Part shown: positions 1-7,497 of the stretch, piece by piece | Numbering within the stretch: position 1 is the stretch's first letter | Layout of the letters: the number at the start of each line of letters is the position of its first letter | Assembly: GCF_033962415.1 (NCBI RefSeq) | Contig: NZ_JAVIKH010000015.1 | Coordinates: 1-50,859 of the forward strand | Direction: 5' to 3' | Origin: Candidatus Cetobacterium colombiensis | GTDB lineage: Bacteria; Fusobacteriota; Fusobacteriia; Fusobacteriales; Fusobacteriaceae | Length of the DNA: 50,859 bases | Notes under the pieces: model-generated | What the model was told of the DNA's origin: nothing | Database searches by the model: none | Seen by the model: the letters and a program-made list of their open reading frames with translations, nothing else | Program-made: the position numbers and the translations under genes

Positions 1-281
1 GTATCTTTTAAAGATTTTAAATATGCTTTTTTTCCTCTAATTAAATCTATTAATAAAAATAGATCATGAGTACTACGAGTAATTCTTGTTAAATCAGTTA
101 CATAAATAACATCTCCACATTCAATTTCTTTCAACATATTTTGTAATTCTAATCTATTCATTGTAGCTCCAGAAATTTTTTCTTCAAAAATAATATCCAT
201 CCCAATTTCTAGAAGTTGTTGTTTTTGCCTCGCTAAATTTTGATCTTCAGAACTCACACGAATATACCCTATTTTTCTCAT
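1..281 (-). CDS. tnpR: Tn3-family resolvase (serine recombinase), partial at window edge
   Basis: The minus-strand frame starts at ATG 281-279 behind an AGGAGG-type ribosome binding site and runs off the window after 93 codons. The N-terminus reads MRKIGYIRVSSEDQNLARQ, the typical start of the resolvase/invertase catalytic domain, and the nucleophile serine sits in the VRVSS stretch (residue 10 or 11). Further on come EKISGAT and DLTRITRSTHDL, where resolvases carry the conserved DRLxRxxxDL motif. It is divergent from the transposase at 413, with res-like repeats between them, the usual Tn3 arrangement. The C-terminal DNA-binding domain is not visible. It would resolve cointegrates formed during replicative transposition. 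Confidence 0.9.
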   Translation of the reverse strand, partial: MRKIGYIRVSSEDQNLARQKQQLLEIGMDIIFEEKISGATMNRLELQNMLKEIECGDVIYVTDLTRITRSTHDLFLLIDLIRGKKAYLKSLKD

Positions 282-298
282 TTTTATTCCTCCTCTTT

Positions 299-380
299 GA
301 GACAAGTCTTATGAGACTCTACAAACCTATATTTTATCACGGTTCTTATTTTGTATCAATAGAGTCTACTCTATTGATAT
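299..380. promoter_or_regulatory. res-like site between resolvase and transposase
   Basis: Two inverted repeats lie in the divergent gap. One is AGTCT-TATG-AGACT at 305-318. The other is a perfect 11-bp pair, TATCAATAGAG (354-364) and CTCTATTGATA (369-379), around TCTA. Dimer-sized inverted sites between divergent tnpR and tnpA genes are the expected layout of a Tn3-family resolution site, which usually also holds both promoters. Subsite boundaries are my reading of the symmetry; no binding data are available. Confidence 0.6.
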
Positions 381-412
381 AATATTAAAAATACAATTAA
401 AGGAGTTACAAT

Positions 413-3379
413 ATGTCATTAAGAGGAAAAGAGTTATTTTCTCAAGAGCAAAGAGAAATGTTCATGAAAATACCTGAAGATGAATTATCTTTAGCAAGAT
501 ATTACACATTTTCAAAATATGATTTAGAAATTATTCAAAGACATAGAAGAGATGAAAATAAAATAGGATTTGCTTTGCAATTAGCAGTATTGAGATATCC
601 CGGTTGGCCATATAGCTACATTAAGTCTATTCCAAAGATAGTAATAAGTTATATTGCAAAACAAATAGGGACTGGAATAGTACCTGCTAGAAGATACCCA
701 CAAAGAGATAATACTCTTTGGCAACATATGAAAGAGATTAAAGAGGAATATGGTTTTATTTCTTTTGGTGAAGTTGAACACAAAAAAGTATTTAACTATA
801 TCTACAAATTAAGTTTAGAAAATGAAGATACCTTATATCTTTTTGATGAGTGTTTGAATTTTTTTAGAAAAAATAAAATTATACTTCCTGGTATAACTAC
901 TATTGAGAACCTAATATGGGAAGCTAAAAACGAAGCAGAAAAAATACTTTTTGATACTTTAAATAATTCTCTTTCAGAAGAGCAAAAAGAAAAGTTAAAT
1001 TCTACTCTATTAGTTCAGCCTAATATAGAGGAGCGAAGCAGAACAACCCTTGGTTGGTTAAAAACTCCAACTGGCTTTCCTTCTCCAGAAACTTTTTTAA
1101 AGTTGGCTGATAAAATCGAGTATATAAAAGATTTACATCTTGATATTTCTTTAGTTCAACATTTTCACTCAAATAGATTATTACAACTCTATAGAATGGC
1201 TATGAGATATGAACCTTATGCTTTTAGAGATTTCAAAGAAAATAAAAGATATGCACTATTAACAATTCTTTTAATAAATCTTTCTAAAGACCTGATAGAT
1301 AAGGCTTTTGAAGTTCATGATAGACAAATGTTAACACTGATTTCAAAAGGAAGAAAAGCTCAAGAAGAGATACAAAAAAATAATGGGAAAAAGTTAAATG
1401 AAAAAATAGTTCAATTTGCAAGTATAGGAAAATCTTTAATTAAAGCCAAAGAGGAAGGGATAGATCCGTTTAAAGCTCTTGAAACTATTGTTAATTGGGA
1501 AAATTTTGTTTTATCTGTAAATGAAGCTGAGAAATTAGCAAGGCCAGTAGATTATGATTATTTAGATTTATTAGAAAAAAGATTTTATTTTTTAAGAAGA
1601 TATACTCCAAAATTTTTACATCTATTAGAATTTAAATCTACAAAAGCTAATGAATCTTTAATTGAAGGAATTGATATACTTAAAGATATTAACGAGAGTG
1701 GGAAAAGGAAAATTCCTGAAGATGCTCCAATAGATTTTATCTCTAAAAGATGGAGTAAATATGTATTTGAAAAAGATAACAGTATCAATAGACATTACTA
1801 CGAAATGGCCGTTCTCTCTGAACTTAGAGAACATATTAGAGCTGGAGATATATCTATTTCTGGAAGTAGACAGTATATGGATTTTGAAGAGTATCTATTT
1901 TCAAAAGATGAATGGCAAGAATCTAAAATTTTTTCTAGATTAGCTGTGAGCTTAGAATTGGAAGATTATTTTACCGAGAGAAAATTAAGCATGGATAAAA
2001 GGCTGAGATGGTTTTCTAAAAATATTAATCAAATAAAAGGAATCTCTATTGAAAATGGAAAAATTTCAATTTCAAGATTGGAAAAAAATATTCCTCTAGA
2101 AGCAGAACAACTGAGTTCAAAATTATATAAACTTATACCCAGAATTAATTTAACAGATCTTTTAATAGATGTTGTAAATATAACAGGATTCCATGAAGAG
2201 TTTATTCATGCATCAACGAATAAAAAGCCAGATAACAGTGAAAAAATAACTCTAATAGCAGCTTTAATAGGAATGGGAACAAATATAGGTCTTACAAAAA
2301 TGGCAGATGCTGCTTCAGGGATATCGTATAAGCAAATGGCATATATTTCACAGTGGAGAATGCATGAAGATGCTTTAAATAGAGCTCAAGTTAACCTTGT
2401 TAATTTTCATACTAAACTAAACATGTCAAAATATTGGGGTGATGGAACTACTTCATCTTCGGATGGGATGCGTATGCAATTAGGAGTTACATCGCTTCAT
2501 GCTGATTCTAATCCTCACTATGGGACTGGAAAAGGTGCTACTATTTATAGATTTACAAGTGACCAATTTTCATCTTTCTATACGAAAGTAATTAATACAA
2601 ATTCTAGAGATGCTACTCATGTTTTAGATGGGCTTTTAAATCATGAAACTGATTTAAATATATTAGAACACTACACAGATACAGCTGGATATACTGATCA
2701 AGTATTTGGACTTACTCATCTTTTAGGATTCAGATTTGCTCCTAGAATACGTGATTTATCCGATGTAAAATTATTTTCTTTAAGTGAAACAAAGGTATCC
2801 AAAAATCTTGAAAGTATTTTAAAGGGCAAAATTAATGAAAAGATTATAAAAGAAAATTATGATGATGTTTTAAGATTAGCATCCTCAATTAGAGAAGGTA
2901 AAGTTAGCTCTTCACTAATATTAAGTAAATTAGGATCTTACTCTCGGCAAAATAGTATTTCTACAGCATTAAGAGAGATGGGGAAAATAGAAAAAACTAT
3001 TTTTATTTTAGATTACTTATCAGATGAAAAGTTAAGAAGAAAAATTCATAGAGGTTTAAATAAAGGAGAAGCTATGAATGGTTTAGCAAGAGCTATTTTC
3101 TTTGGAAAGCAAGGTGAATTGAGAGAAAGGACTATCCAAAATCAACTTCAAAGAGCAAGTACACTTAATATTATTATAAATGCTATTAGTATTTGGAATA
3201 CGATTTACTTAGAAAAGGCTGTTCAATATTTAAAAACTATTGAAGAGGTTGATGAGGCTTTGTTAAGCAACATATCTCCACTTGCTTGGGAGCATATTAA
3301 TTTTTTAGGGGAATATAAATTTGATTCAGATTGTTGTACAACTTCTTTAGAATTTTTAAGAGAGCTAAATATAGATTAA
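413..3379 (+). CDS. tnpA: Tn3-family transposase TnpA
   Basis: A 988-aa protein, the full length for Tn3-family transposases. The start ATG has AAAGGAG seven bases upstream. The N-terminus (SLRGKELFSQEQREMFMKIP) and the following DUF4158-like region match the family. The C-terminal half carries the DDE signature regions: GDGTTSSSDGMRMQ near residue 685, HYTDTAGYTDQVFGL near 755, and the GLNKGEAMNGLARAIFFGKQGEL block near 885, where the catalytic glutamate is expected. No frameshift or stop is visible, so it is probably active. It ends 39 bp before the right terminal repeat. Confidence 0.95.
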   Translation: MSLRGKELFSQEQREMFMKIPEDELSLARYYTFSKYDLEIIQRHRRDENKIGFALQLAVLRYPGWPYSYIKSIPKIVISYIAKQIGTGIVPARRYPQRDNTLWQHMKEIKEEYGFISFGEVEHKKVFNYIYKLSLENEDTLYLFDECLNFFRKNKIILPGITTIENLIWEAKNEAEKILFDTLNNSLSEEQKEKLNSTLLVQPNIEERSRTTLGWLKTPTGFPSPETFLKLADKIEYIKDLHLDISLVQHFHSNRLLQLYRMAMRYEPYAFRDFKENKRYALLTILLINLSKDLIDKAFEVHDRQMLTLISKGRKAQEEIQKNNGKKLNEKIVQFASIGKSLIKAKEEGIDPFKALETIVNWENFVLSVNEAEKLARPVDYDYLDLLEKRFYFLRRYTPKFLHLLEFKSTKANESLIEGIDILKDINESGKRKIPEDAPIDFISKRWSKYVFEKDNSINRHYYEMAVLSELREHIRAGDISISGSRQYMDFEEYLFSKDEWQESKIFSRLAVSLELEDYFTERKLSMDKRLRWFSKNINQIKGISIENGKISISRLEKNIPLEAEQLSSKLYKLIPRINLTDLLIDVVNITGFHEEFIHASTNKKPDNSEKITLIAALIGMGTNIGLTKMADAASGISYKQMAYISQWRMHEDALNRAQVNLVNFHTKLNMSKYWGDGTTSSSDGMRMQLGVTSLHADSNPHYGTGKGATIYRFTSDQFSSFYTKVINTNSRDATHVLDGLLNHETDLNILEHYTDTAGYTDQVFGLTHLLGFRFAPRIRDLSDVKLFSLSETKVSKNLESILKGKINEKIIKENYDDVLRLASSIREGKVSSSLILSKLGSYSRQNSISTALREMGKIEKTIFILDYLSDEKLRRKIHRGLNKGEAMNGLARAIFFGKQGELRERTIQNQLQRASTLNIIINAISIWNTIYLEKAVQYLKTIEEVDEALLSNISPLAWEHINFLGEYKFDSDCCTTSLEFLRELNID

Positions 3380-3418
3380 GCATTGAAAATAAAGGGGTCA
3401 TAGATGGTCAGGAAAATC

Positions 3419-3456
3419 CTTAGCGTTGTTATTCCGCGTTTTCCTGACGGGACCCC
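3419..3456 (+). repeat. Tn3-family right terminal inverted repeat (38 bp)
   Basis: On the plus strand the block starts CTTAGCGTTGTTATT and ends GACGGGACCCC. Read inward it begins GGGGTC and ends CTAAG, and it is exactly 38 bp, the Tn3-family standard. Coding similarity to ACR3 begins at the very next base, so this is the outer end of the element. The left end lies outside the window. Confidence 0.92.
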
Positions 3457-3844
3457 TATAACAGGTTTACTACTAACATTAATAATTATTTTCTCTTTCC
3501 AAGGAAGAAAAATAATCGATAATCCAATGGATATATTACTTATATCTATTCCATTAACAATCCAAACATTCTTTATATTCTTCTTTGCATATGGATGGGC
3601 TAAAATTTGGAAGCTACCTCATGAGATTGCTTCACCTGCAGGAATGATTGGAGCAAGTAATTTCTTTGAACTTGCAGTAGCTGTATCAATATCTTTATTT
3701 GGATTAAATTCTGGAGCAACTTTAGCTACAGTAGTTGGAGTTCTTGTTGAAGTACCTATTATGCTTATATTAGTTAATATATCTAATAGAACAAGAGGAT
3801 ATTTTATAGAAAACTGTAAAGAAGAGAAAATCATAAAAATTTAG
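3457..3844 (+). pseudogene. ACR3-family arsenite permease, C-terminal fragment
   Basis: The residual frame encodes about 128 residues of an ACR3 (arsB-2 type) arsenite efflux permease: [60 protein letters not shown] is typical of its last three membrane helices (only short motifs such as [11 protein letters not shown] are needed to recognise it). Similarity starts exactly at the outer edge of the transposon repeat, so the insertion removed roughly the first two thirds. An in-frame ATG inside the transposon (3404) makes an artificial 146-aa frame. The remnant lacks most membrane helices and should not transport. Its frame is undamaged after the break, which suggests recent insertion. Confidence 0.85.
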
Positions 3845-3858
3845 GAGGATTTATAAAA

Positions 3859-4248
3859 ATGAAAACAATCGCTTTTGTATGTAAAGGAAACTCTTTTAAA
3901 AGTATAATTTGTGAGAGATTTGCAAAGGAATTAACAAATGATTTTATAATAGTTAGTGCTGGTACAAACCCTGCAGACAAAGTAAATGCAGAAGGTGCTA
4001 GAATTATGGACGCAAGAGGACTTTCTATGGATGGATATAAACCTCATTCTTTGGATGAACTTCCACAAAATATAGATTATTTAGTTAAAATGGGATGTGC
4101 TGTAGAGTGTCCATTTGTTCCTGCTAAAGAAACTATTGATTTTGATATGGATAAATACCCTGCGAAAACTTTTGAAGAGAAAGAGATTGTAGTAGATCTT
4201 TTAGAAAAGAAAGTTAAAGAGTTTATAGAAACAATTTTAAATAGATAA
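3859..4248 (+). CDS. arsC: Arsenate reductase, low-molecular-weight phosphatase fold
   Basis: A 129-aa cytosolic protein with AGGAGG upstream, 14 bp after the broken permease. The N-terminal P-loop reads VCKGNSFKS, with catalytic Cys8. The second and third redox cysteines are in MGCAVECP (Cys80, Cys84), the pattern of thioredoxin-linked ArsC proteins from anaerobes and methanogens. It would reduce arsenate to arsenite for the permease, which is now truncated. The P-loop residue normally arginine in the CX5R motif is Lys14, which could weaken oxyanion binding. Expression may now depend on transcription entering from the transposon, because the native upstream region is gone. A generic tyrosine phosphatase is less likely given the cysteine pattern. 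Confidence 0.8.
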   Translation: MKTIAFVCKGNSFKSIICERFAKELTNDFIIVSAGTNPADKVNAEGARIMDARGLSMDGYKPHSLDELPQNIDYLVKMGCAVECPFVPAKETIDFDMDKYPAKTFEEKEIVVDLLEKKVKEFIETILNR

Positions 4249-4257
4249 AAAATGCTA

Positions 4258-4286
4258 AGGCTGACCTTATTGGTCAGCCTCTTATT
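4258..4286 (+). terminator. Rho-independent terminator after arsC
   Basis: A perfect 9-bp stem, AGGCTGACC / GGTCAGCCT, with loop TTATT is followed by CTTATTAATTTT. It separates the ars remnant from the convergent hicAB unit. Confidence 0.85.
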
Positions 4287-4305
4287 AATTTTAAATAGGG
4301 GATTT

Positions 4306-4704
4306 TTACAAACCTAATTTAGCTTTTAAGCTACTTTCCAAAATAGCAGACACGTTAATCTTATTTTTCTTAGCTAAATCATTAAGCCATTTAGGCAATG
4401 TTACATTTCTTCTAACACATTTATTATTTTCATCATCTCTAATAGGAGTCATAAAAACTTCAATTAACTGAACAAATTCTGTTGAATCTACTTTTATATT
4501 TTGAGGTTTACTTGGATTAGGAAGATCTAATCCTCTAGATTCTAAAGAATATAAATATAATCCTAAACAATCTTTAGCCATAAATAAAGCTTCTTCTAAG
4601 CTATCACCACATGTAAATGCTCCAGGTAAATCTGGAAAAGAAATATTAAATCCTTCATCCTCTTGCTGAAAAATTGCAGGATAAATATATCTATCTTTTT
4701 TCAT
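4306..4704 (-). CDS. hicB: HicB-family antitoxin
   Basis: A 132-aa protein with the HicB partial RNase H-like fold at the N-terminus (RYIYPAIFQQEDEGFNISFPDLPGAFTCGDSLEEAL is the classic pattern; FPDLPGAFTCG is diagnostic). A C-terminal ribbon-helix-helix segment follows (NVTLPKWLNDLAKKNKINVSAILE). The start is taken at ATG 4704 because GAGGTGAGGAG sits directly upstream; a GTG nine bases earlier overlaps that site. It lies downstream of hicA in one operon and should neutralise HicA and repress the shared promoter at 4951-4979. Confidence 0.9.
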   Translation of the reverse strand: MKKDRYIYPAIFQQEDEGFNISFPDLPGAFTCGDSLEEALFMAKDCLGLYLYSLESRGLDLPNPSKPQNIKVDSTEFVQLIEVFMTPIRDDENNKCVRRNVTLPKWLNDLAKKNKINVSAILESSLKAKLGL

Positions 4705-4747
4705 TCTCCTCACCTCTAAATTATATTGATATATAAGGTTAGCGGGA

Positions 4748-4930
4748 TTATTTTAATCCCGCAGCCTTCAAGATAGAAAGATACGTACCCTTTTTCATAT
4801 CTTTTCTAGGATGAGGAACTACTATAGTCACGCTTCCTTTATAAAAAATATGATGAGAACCATTAATTCTATCTAAAATCCAACCATTATTTTTTAATAG
4901 TTGAATGAGGTCTTTTGAGTTATATGACAT
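4748..4930 (-). CDS. hicA: HicA mRNA interferase toxin
   Basis: A 60-aa protein with the compact double-stranded-RNA-binding-like fold of HicA: SKDLIQLLKNNGWILDRINGSHHIFYKG, then VVPHPRKDMKKGTYLSILKAAGL. The catalytic histidine is in GSHH. The length is normal and the gene intact, with GAGGTGA upstream of the ATG. Toxin-before-antitoxin order is usual for hicAB. The pair probably contributes to plasmid maintenance. Confidence 0.92.
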   Translation of the reverse strand: MSYNSKDLIQLLKNNGWILDRINGSHHIFYKGSVTIVVPHPRKDMKKGTYLSILKAAGLK

Positions 4931-4950
4931 GTCTATTCACCTCATATAAC

Positions 4951-4979
4951 ATTATACACATTTATAGTGTGTATGTCAA
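4951..4979 (-). promoter_or_regulatory. hicAB promoter with operator in the spacer
   Basis: On the minus strand TTGACA (4979-4974) and TATAAT (4956-4951) are separated by 17 bp, a consensus sigma70 promoter. The spacer holds an imperfect palindrome, TACAC-N9-GTGTA (4955-4973), placed where a ribbon-helix-helix repressor such as HicB would block polymerase. The promoter is seen directly; repressor identity is inferred. Confidence 0.85.
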
Positions 4980-5022
4980 AGCTATTTTCATAATTAAAAA
5001 GCTACGCGAGGCCTTATCTAAT

Positions 5023-5071
5023 CTCTAGTTTACAAAATGTAATTATAGTAACTAGAAAATTCATATTTATT
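5023..5071. repeat. Repeat A: putative tyrosine-recombinase site
   Basis: The block begins CTCTAGTTTACAAAAT and continues to GTAACTAGAAAATTCATATT. It contains the inverted pair CTAGTT (5025-5030) and AACTAG (about 5050-5055). Close copies are at 7035 (B) and 18477 (C). It marks the left border of the flavin-reductase module. Confidence 0.6.
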
Positions 5072-5101
5072 ACTTTAGAATTCAAGTATATACATCCTTA
5101 A

Positions 5102-5145
5102 TACCTTGACAAATAAAAAATTATAAGGTAATTAAATAGTATAAT
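5102..5145 (+). promoter_or_regulatory. Promoter region of the flavin reductase gene
   Basis: TTGACA at 5106-5111 overlaps an inverted repeat, TACCTT (5102-5107) and AAGGTA (5125-5130). A TATAAT box is at 5140-5145, but it is 28 bp from that TTGACA, too far for a normal pair. The true -35 may be weak, or TAATTA at 5129-5134 may serve as -10. The inverted repeat could be an operator. Confidence 0.45.
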
Positions 5146-5172
5146 TTTTTAATTTAGGGGGAGGACTATAAA

Positions 5173-6906
5173 ATGAAAACAAAATTTTTAAGTTACTTTT
5201 TAATTTCTACAATTTTATTAGGAAATGGAATGAAAGATGGAGTTTATATTGGAACGGGGAAAGGGTACAAATCAGATATTAAAACTGAAGTAATAATAAA
5301 AAATCAAAAAATAGAAGATATTAAAGTTATTTCAAGTAGTGATACAAGTATAATTTCCGACGCAGCTTTTAATAATATAAAAAAAGATATAATAGAAACT
5401 CAAGGTTTAGGTGTTGATATGGTGGCTGGAGCAACATCATCAAGTAATGGATTTTATAGAAGTATTATAGAAGCACTTAAAAGTTCAGGTGCTAATATTT
5501 CAGAATTAAGAAAAATTAAAAAAGAAAAAGTATTAAAAAAAGAAAAGAGAGAATTAAATACAGATGTTTTAGTTATTGGAGGAGGAGGAGCTGGACTAGC
5601 TGCTGCTTCATCTGCTACTGAAAATGGGGCTAATGTTATTCTAGTTGAAAAAATGAGTTTTTTAGGTGGAAATACTATTTTAGCTGGAGGAGCTTACAAT
5701 GCTGTAGATCCTAAAAGACAAAAACCAATGAATATTGAAGATTCAAATGAACTTTTTTATAAACAAACTTTTGAAGGTGGGGATAAGAAAGGGAACCCTA
5801 AGCTTGTTAAAATTTTAACTGATAATGCTTATTCAGGTATTGAATGGCTTGAGGGTAAGGGAATGAAATTTAAAGATGATGTATTTACAGTTTTAGGTGC
5901 TCTTTATCCAAGAAGTCATAAGCCTATAGATCCCGTTGGAACTGGTTTTATCTTAACTTATGAAAAGTTTTTAAAAGAAAACAATGTTCCAATCTTACTA
6001 GATACACAAGCTAAAGAACTAATTATTGAAAATAATCGAGTTGTTGGTGCTGTAGTTGAAACTCCTGAAGAGATATTAACTATTAAGAGCAAAAATGGTG
6101 TTATTTTAGCCACTGGAGGTTTTTCTAAAAATATTGAGTATAGAACAAAGTATAACCCTAAATTAACAGAAAATATATTATCTACTAATACTCCAGCTGC
6201 CACAGGAGATGGAATTAACCTTTCACAAATGGCCAATGCTAATCTAATAGGAATGGAAGATATTCAAATGCTACCATTAGGAGATCCTAAAACAGGAAGT
6301 TTAAGTGGAAATATTGAAACAACTGTTGAAGATAGAATTTTTATAAATAAAAAAGGGAAACGATTTGTTGCTGAAGATGAGAGAAGAGATGTTATGACCA
6401 ATGCTCTTTTAAATCAACCAGATGCATTATTATATGTTATTGTAGATTCACAAGTCTATCCAAATGAAAATGATAAAAATAATTTTAATGAAAGCATTAA
6501 AGAGTTAGTTGATGAAAATAGAGCTATTAAGGCTGATTCTTTAGATGAATTAGCTAAAAAACTTGAGATAGATCCTGAAGTTTTAATAAAAACAATAAAG
6601 GATTACAACTTAGCTGTTGATAAAAAATCTGATGAATTTGGTAGAAAATTATTTGGTAAAAAAATAGAAAAAGCACCATTTTATGCTGGAGCTAGAATTC
6701 CAACAATTCATCATACAATGGGTGGAGTTGAAATTAATGAAAATGCTGAAGTTTTAAATAAAAATGGAGAGATTATAGAAGGGTTATTTGCTGCTGGTGA
6801 AGTTACAGGTGGTATTCATGGAACAAATAGACTTGGTGGAAATGCCTTAGCTGATATAACTGTATTTGGAAGAATTGCTGGAGAAAAAGCTGCTAATAAT
6901 AAATAA
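5173..6906 (+). CDS. FMN/FAD flavoprotein reductase, fumarate/urocanate reductase superfamily
   Basis: A 577-aa protein preceded by GGGGGAGG. A hydrophobic N-terminus (residues 5-17) suggests export. An FMN-binding domain follows, ending in VAGATSS (Thr88 is the likely covalent flavin site, which would need an ApbE flavin transferase not seen here). From residue 131 comes an FAD domain with the dinucleotide motif VIGGGGAGLAAA. The active-site region keeps DERRDVM, the HHTMGGVEIN loop and GTNRLGGNALADI. The histidine/proline usual in fumarate reductases (HPT) is replaced by MLPLGDPKTG, so the acceptor is probably not fumarate; urocanate-, acrylate- or other enoate reductases are options. It would be an extracytoplasmic terminal reductase in an anaerobe. 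It stands alone between repeats A and B. Confidence 0.85.
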   Translation: MKTKFLSYFLISTILLGNGMKDGVYIGTGKGYKSDIKTEVIIKNQKIEDIKVISSSDTSIISDAAFNNIKKDIIETQGLGVDMVAGATSSSNGFYRSIIEALKSSGANISELRKIKKEKVLKKEKRELNTDVLVIGGGGAGLAAASSATENGANVILVEKMSFLGGNTILAGGAYNAVDPKRQKPMNIEDSNELFYKQTFEGGDKKGNPKLVKILTDNAYSGIEWLEGKGMKFKDDVFTVLGALYPRSHKPIDPVGTGFILTYEKFLKENNVPILLDTQAKELIIENNRVVGAVVETPEEILTIKSKNGVILATGGFSKNIEYRTKYNPKLTENILSTNTPAATGDGINLSQMANANLIGMEDIQMLPLGDPKTGSLSGNIETTVEDRIFINKKGKRFVAEDERRDVMTNALLNQPDALLYVIVDSQVYPNENDKNNFNESIKELVDENRAIKADSLDELAKKLEIDPEVLIKTIKDYNLAVDKKSDEFGRKLFGKKIEKAPFYAGARIPTIHHTMGGVEINENAEVLNKNGEIIEGLFAAGEVTGGIHGTNRLGGNALADITVFGRIAGEKAANNK

Positions 6907-6929
6907 CTAAAAAATTTAGAGTAATATTT

Positions 6930-7068
6930 TATATTTTTAGGGATGATTAAAAAAATCATCCCTTTATTAATTTTAGATTTTTTTTATAAATATACTTGAA
7001 ATTATAAAATCTAAACTATTTTTTATTACCTTAACTCTAGTTTATAAAATACAATTATCTTAACTAAA
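6930..7068. repeat. Repeat B: about 138-bp direct repeat, left border of the sugar island
   Basis: This stretch (terminator hairpin, TTTTAGATTTTTT, ATCTAAACTATTTTTTATTA, then CTCTAGTTTATAAAATACAAT) matches 18371-18508 with few differences. The CTCTAG core at 7035 is the shared element with repeat A. The right part is less conserved than in A and C: AACTAAACA in place of AACTAGAAA. B and C together enclose the 11-kb sugar island. Confidence 0.7.
6940..6968 (+). terminator. Terminator after the flavin reductase
   Basis: The stem GGGATGATT / AATCATCCC (6940-6948, 6954-6962) has an A-rich loop and a downstream TTTATTAATTTT. The same hairpin recurs at 18381-18403 as part of the larger B/C repeat. 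Confidence 0.8.
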
Positions 7069-7166
7069 CATCTTATACTATCTTTGACTAGTGTAAATGT
7101 TAAAATAAAATTATTGACTTTTACACTTTCTTGGAAAATATATATTTGAAGAAAGAAAAATAGAAG

Positions 7167-7382
7167 TCAAGCATTAGGACATAATTCAGTCATATCTTTG
7201 CAAATATCTAAAATAATAGGAATAGTCCTAGGAGCTTTTGCAAATCTATTTGTACTATTTGTCTCTTGTTCAATCATGCCATATCTTATAAGATAATCAG
7301 GACTGGAAATAGGATTTTGTTTCAAAAATTCTCTCACTTTAATTCTTTTTTGCTTTTCTTCTTCAGACATATTTCTTCTCAT
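7167..7382 (-). CDS. Small hypothetical protein
   Basis: A 71-aa charged protein (MRRNMSEEEKQKRIKVREFL...ELCPNA) with GGAGG seven bases before the ATG. It lies 115 bp downstream of the porin gene on the same strand, in a segment whose far side holds the inverted pair AGTGTAAA / TTTACACT at about 7090-7127. I do not recognise a family. Codon use resembles its neighbours and there is a good ribosome binding site, so translation is plausible. It could equally be a remnant of a larger gene next to repeat B. Confidence 0.5.
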   Translation of the reverse strand: MRRNMSEEEKQKRIKVREFLKQNPISSPDYLIRYGMIEQETNSTNRFAKAPRTIPIILDICKDMTELCPNA

Positions 7383-7497
7383 AAAAAAACCTCCAAGTTA
7401 GATAATTTAATATTACCCCAACTTGAAAGTTTATATAAATATTTAATTAGATTCAGATGATTTATATTGAGTGTATATAGGATATATAATTTTTTGA

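Larger units (their letters stand above)
1..3456. mobile_element. Tn3-family transposon, left end outside window
   Basis: The element comprises the partial resolvase, res-like site, full transposase and the 38-bp right end. No passenger gene lies in the visible part. It is inserted in an ACR3-type arsenite permease gene. The five bases after the right end (3457-3461, TATAA) would be one copy of the target duplication; the other copy is not visible. Confidence 0.9.

Noticed and set aside
3404-3456. Apparent start of the ACR3 gene inside the transposon repeat
   Set aside because: The reading frame through the terminal repeat is accidental; family similarity begins only at 3457.
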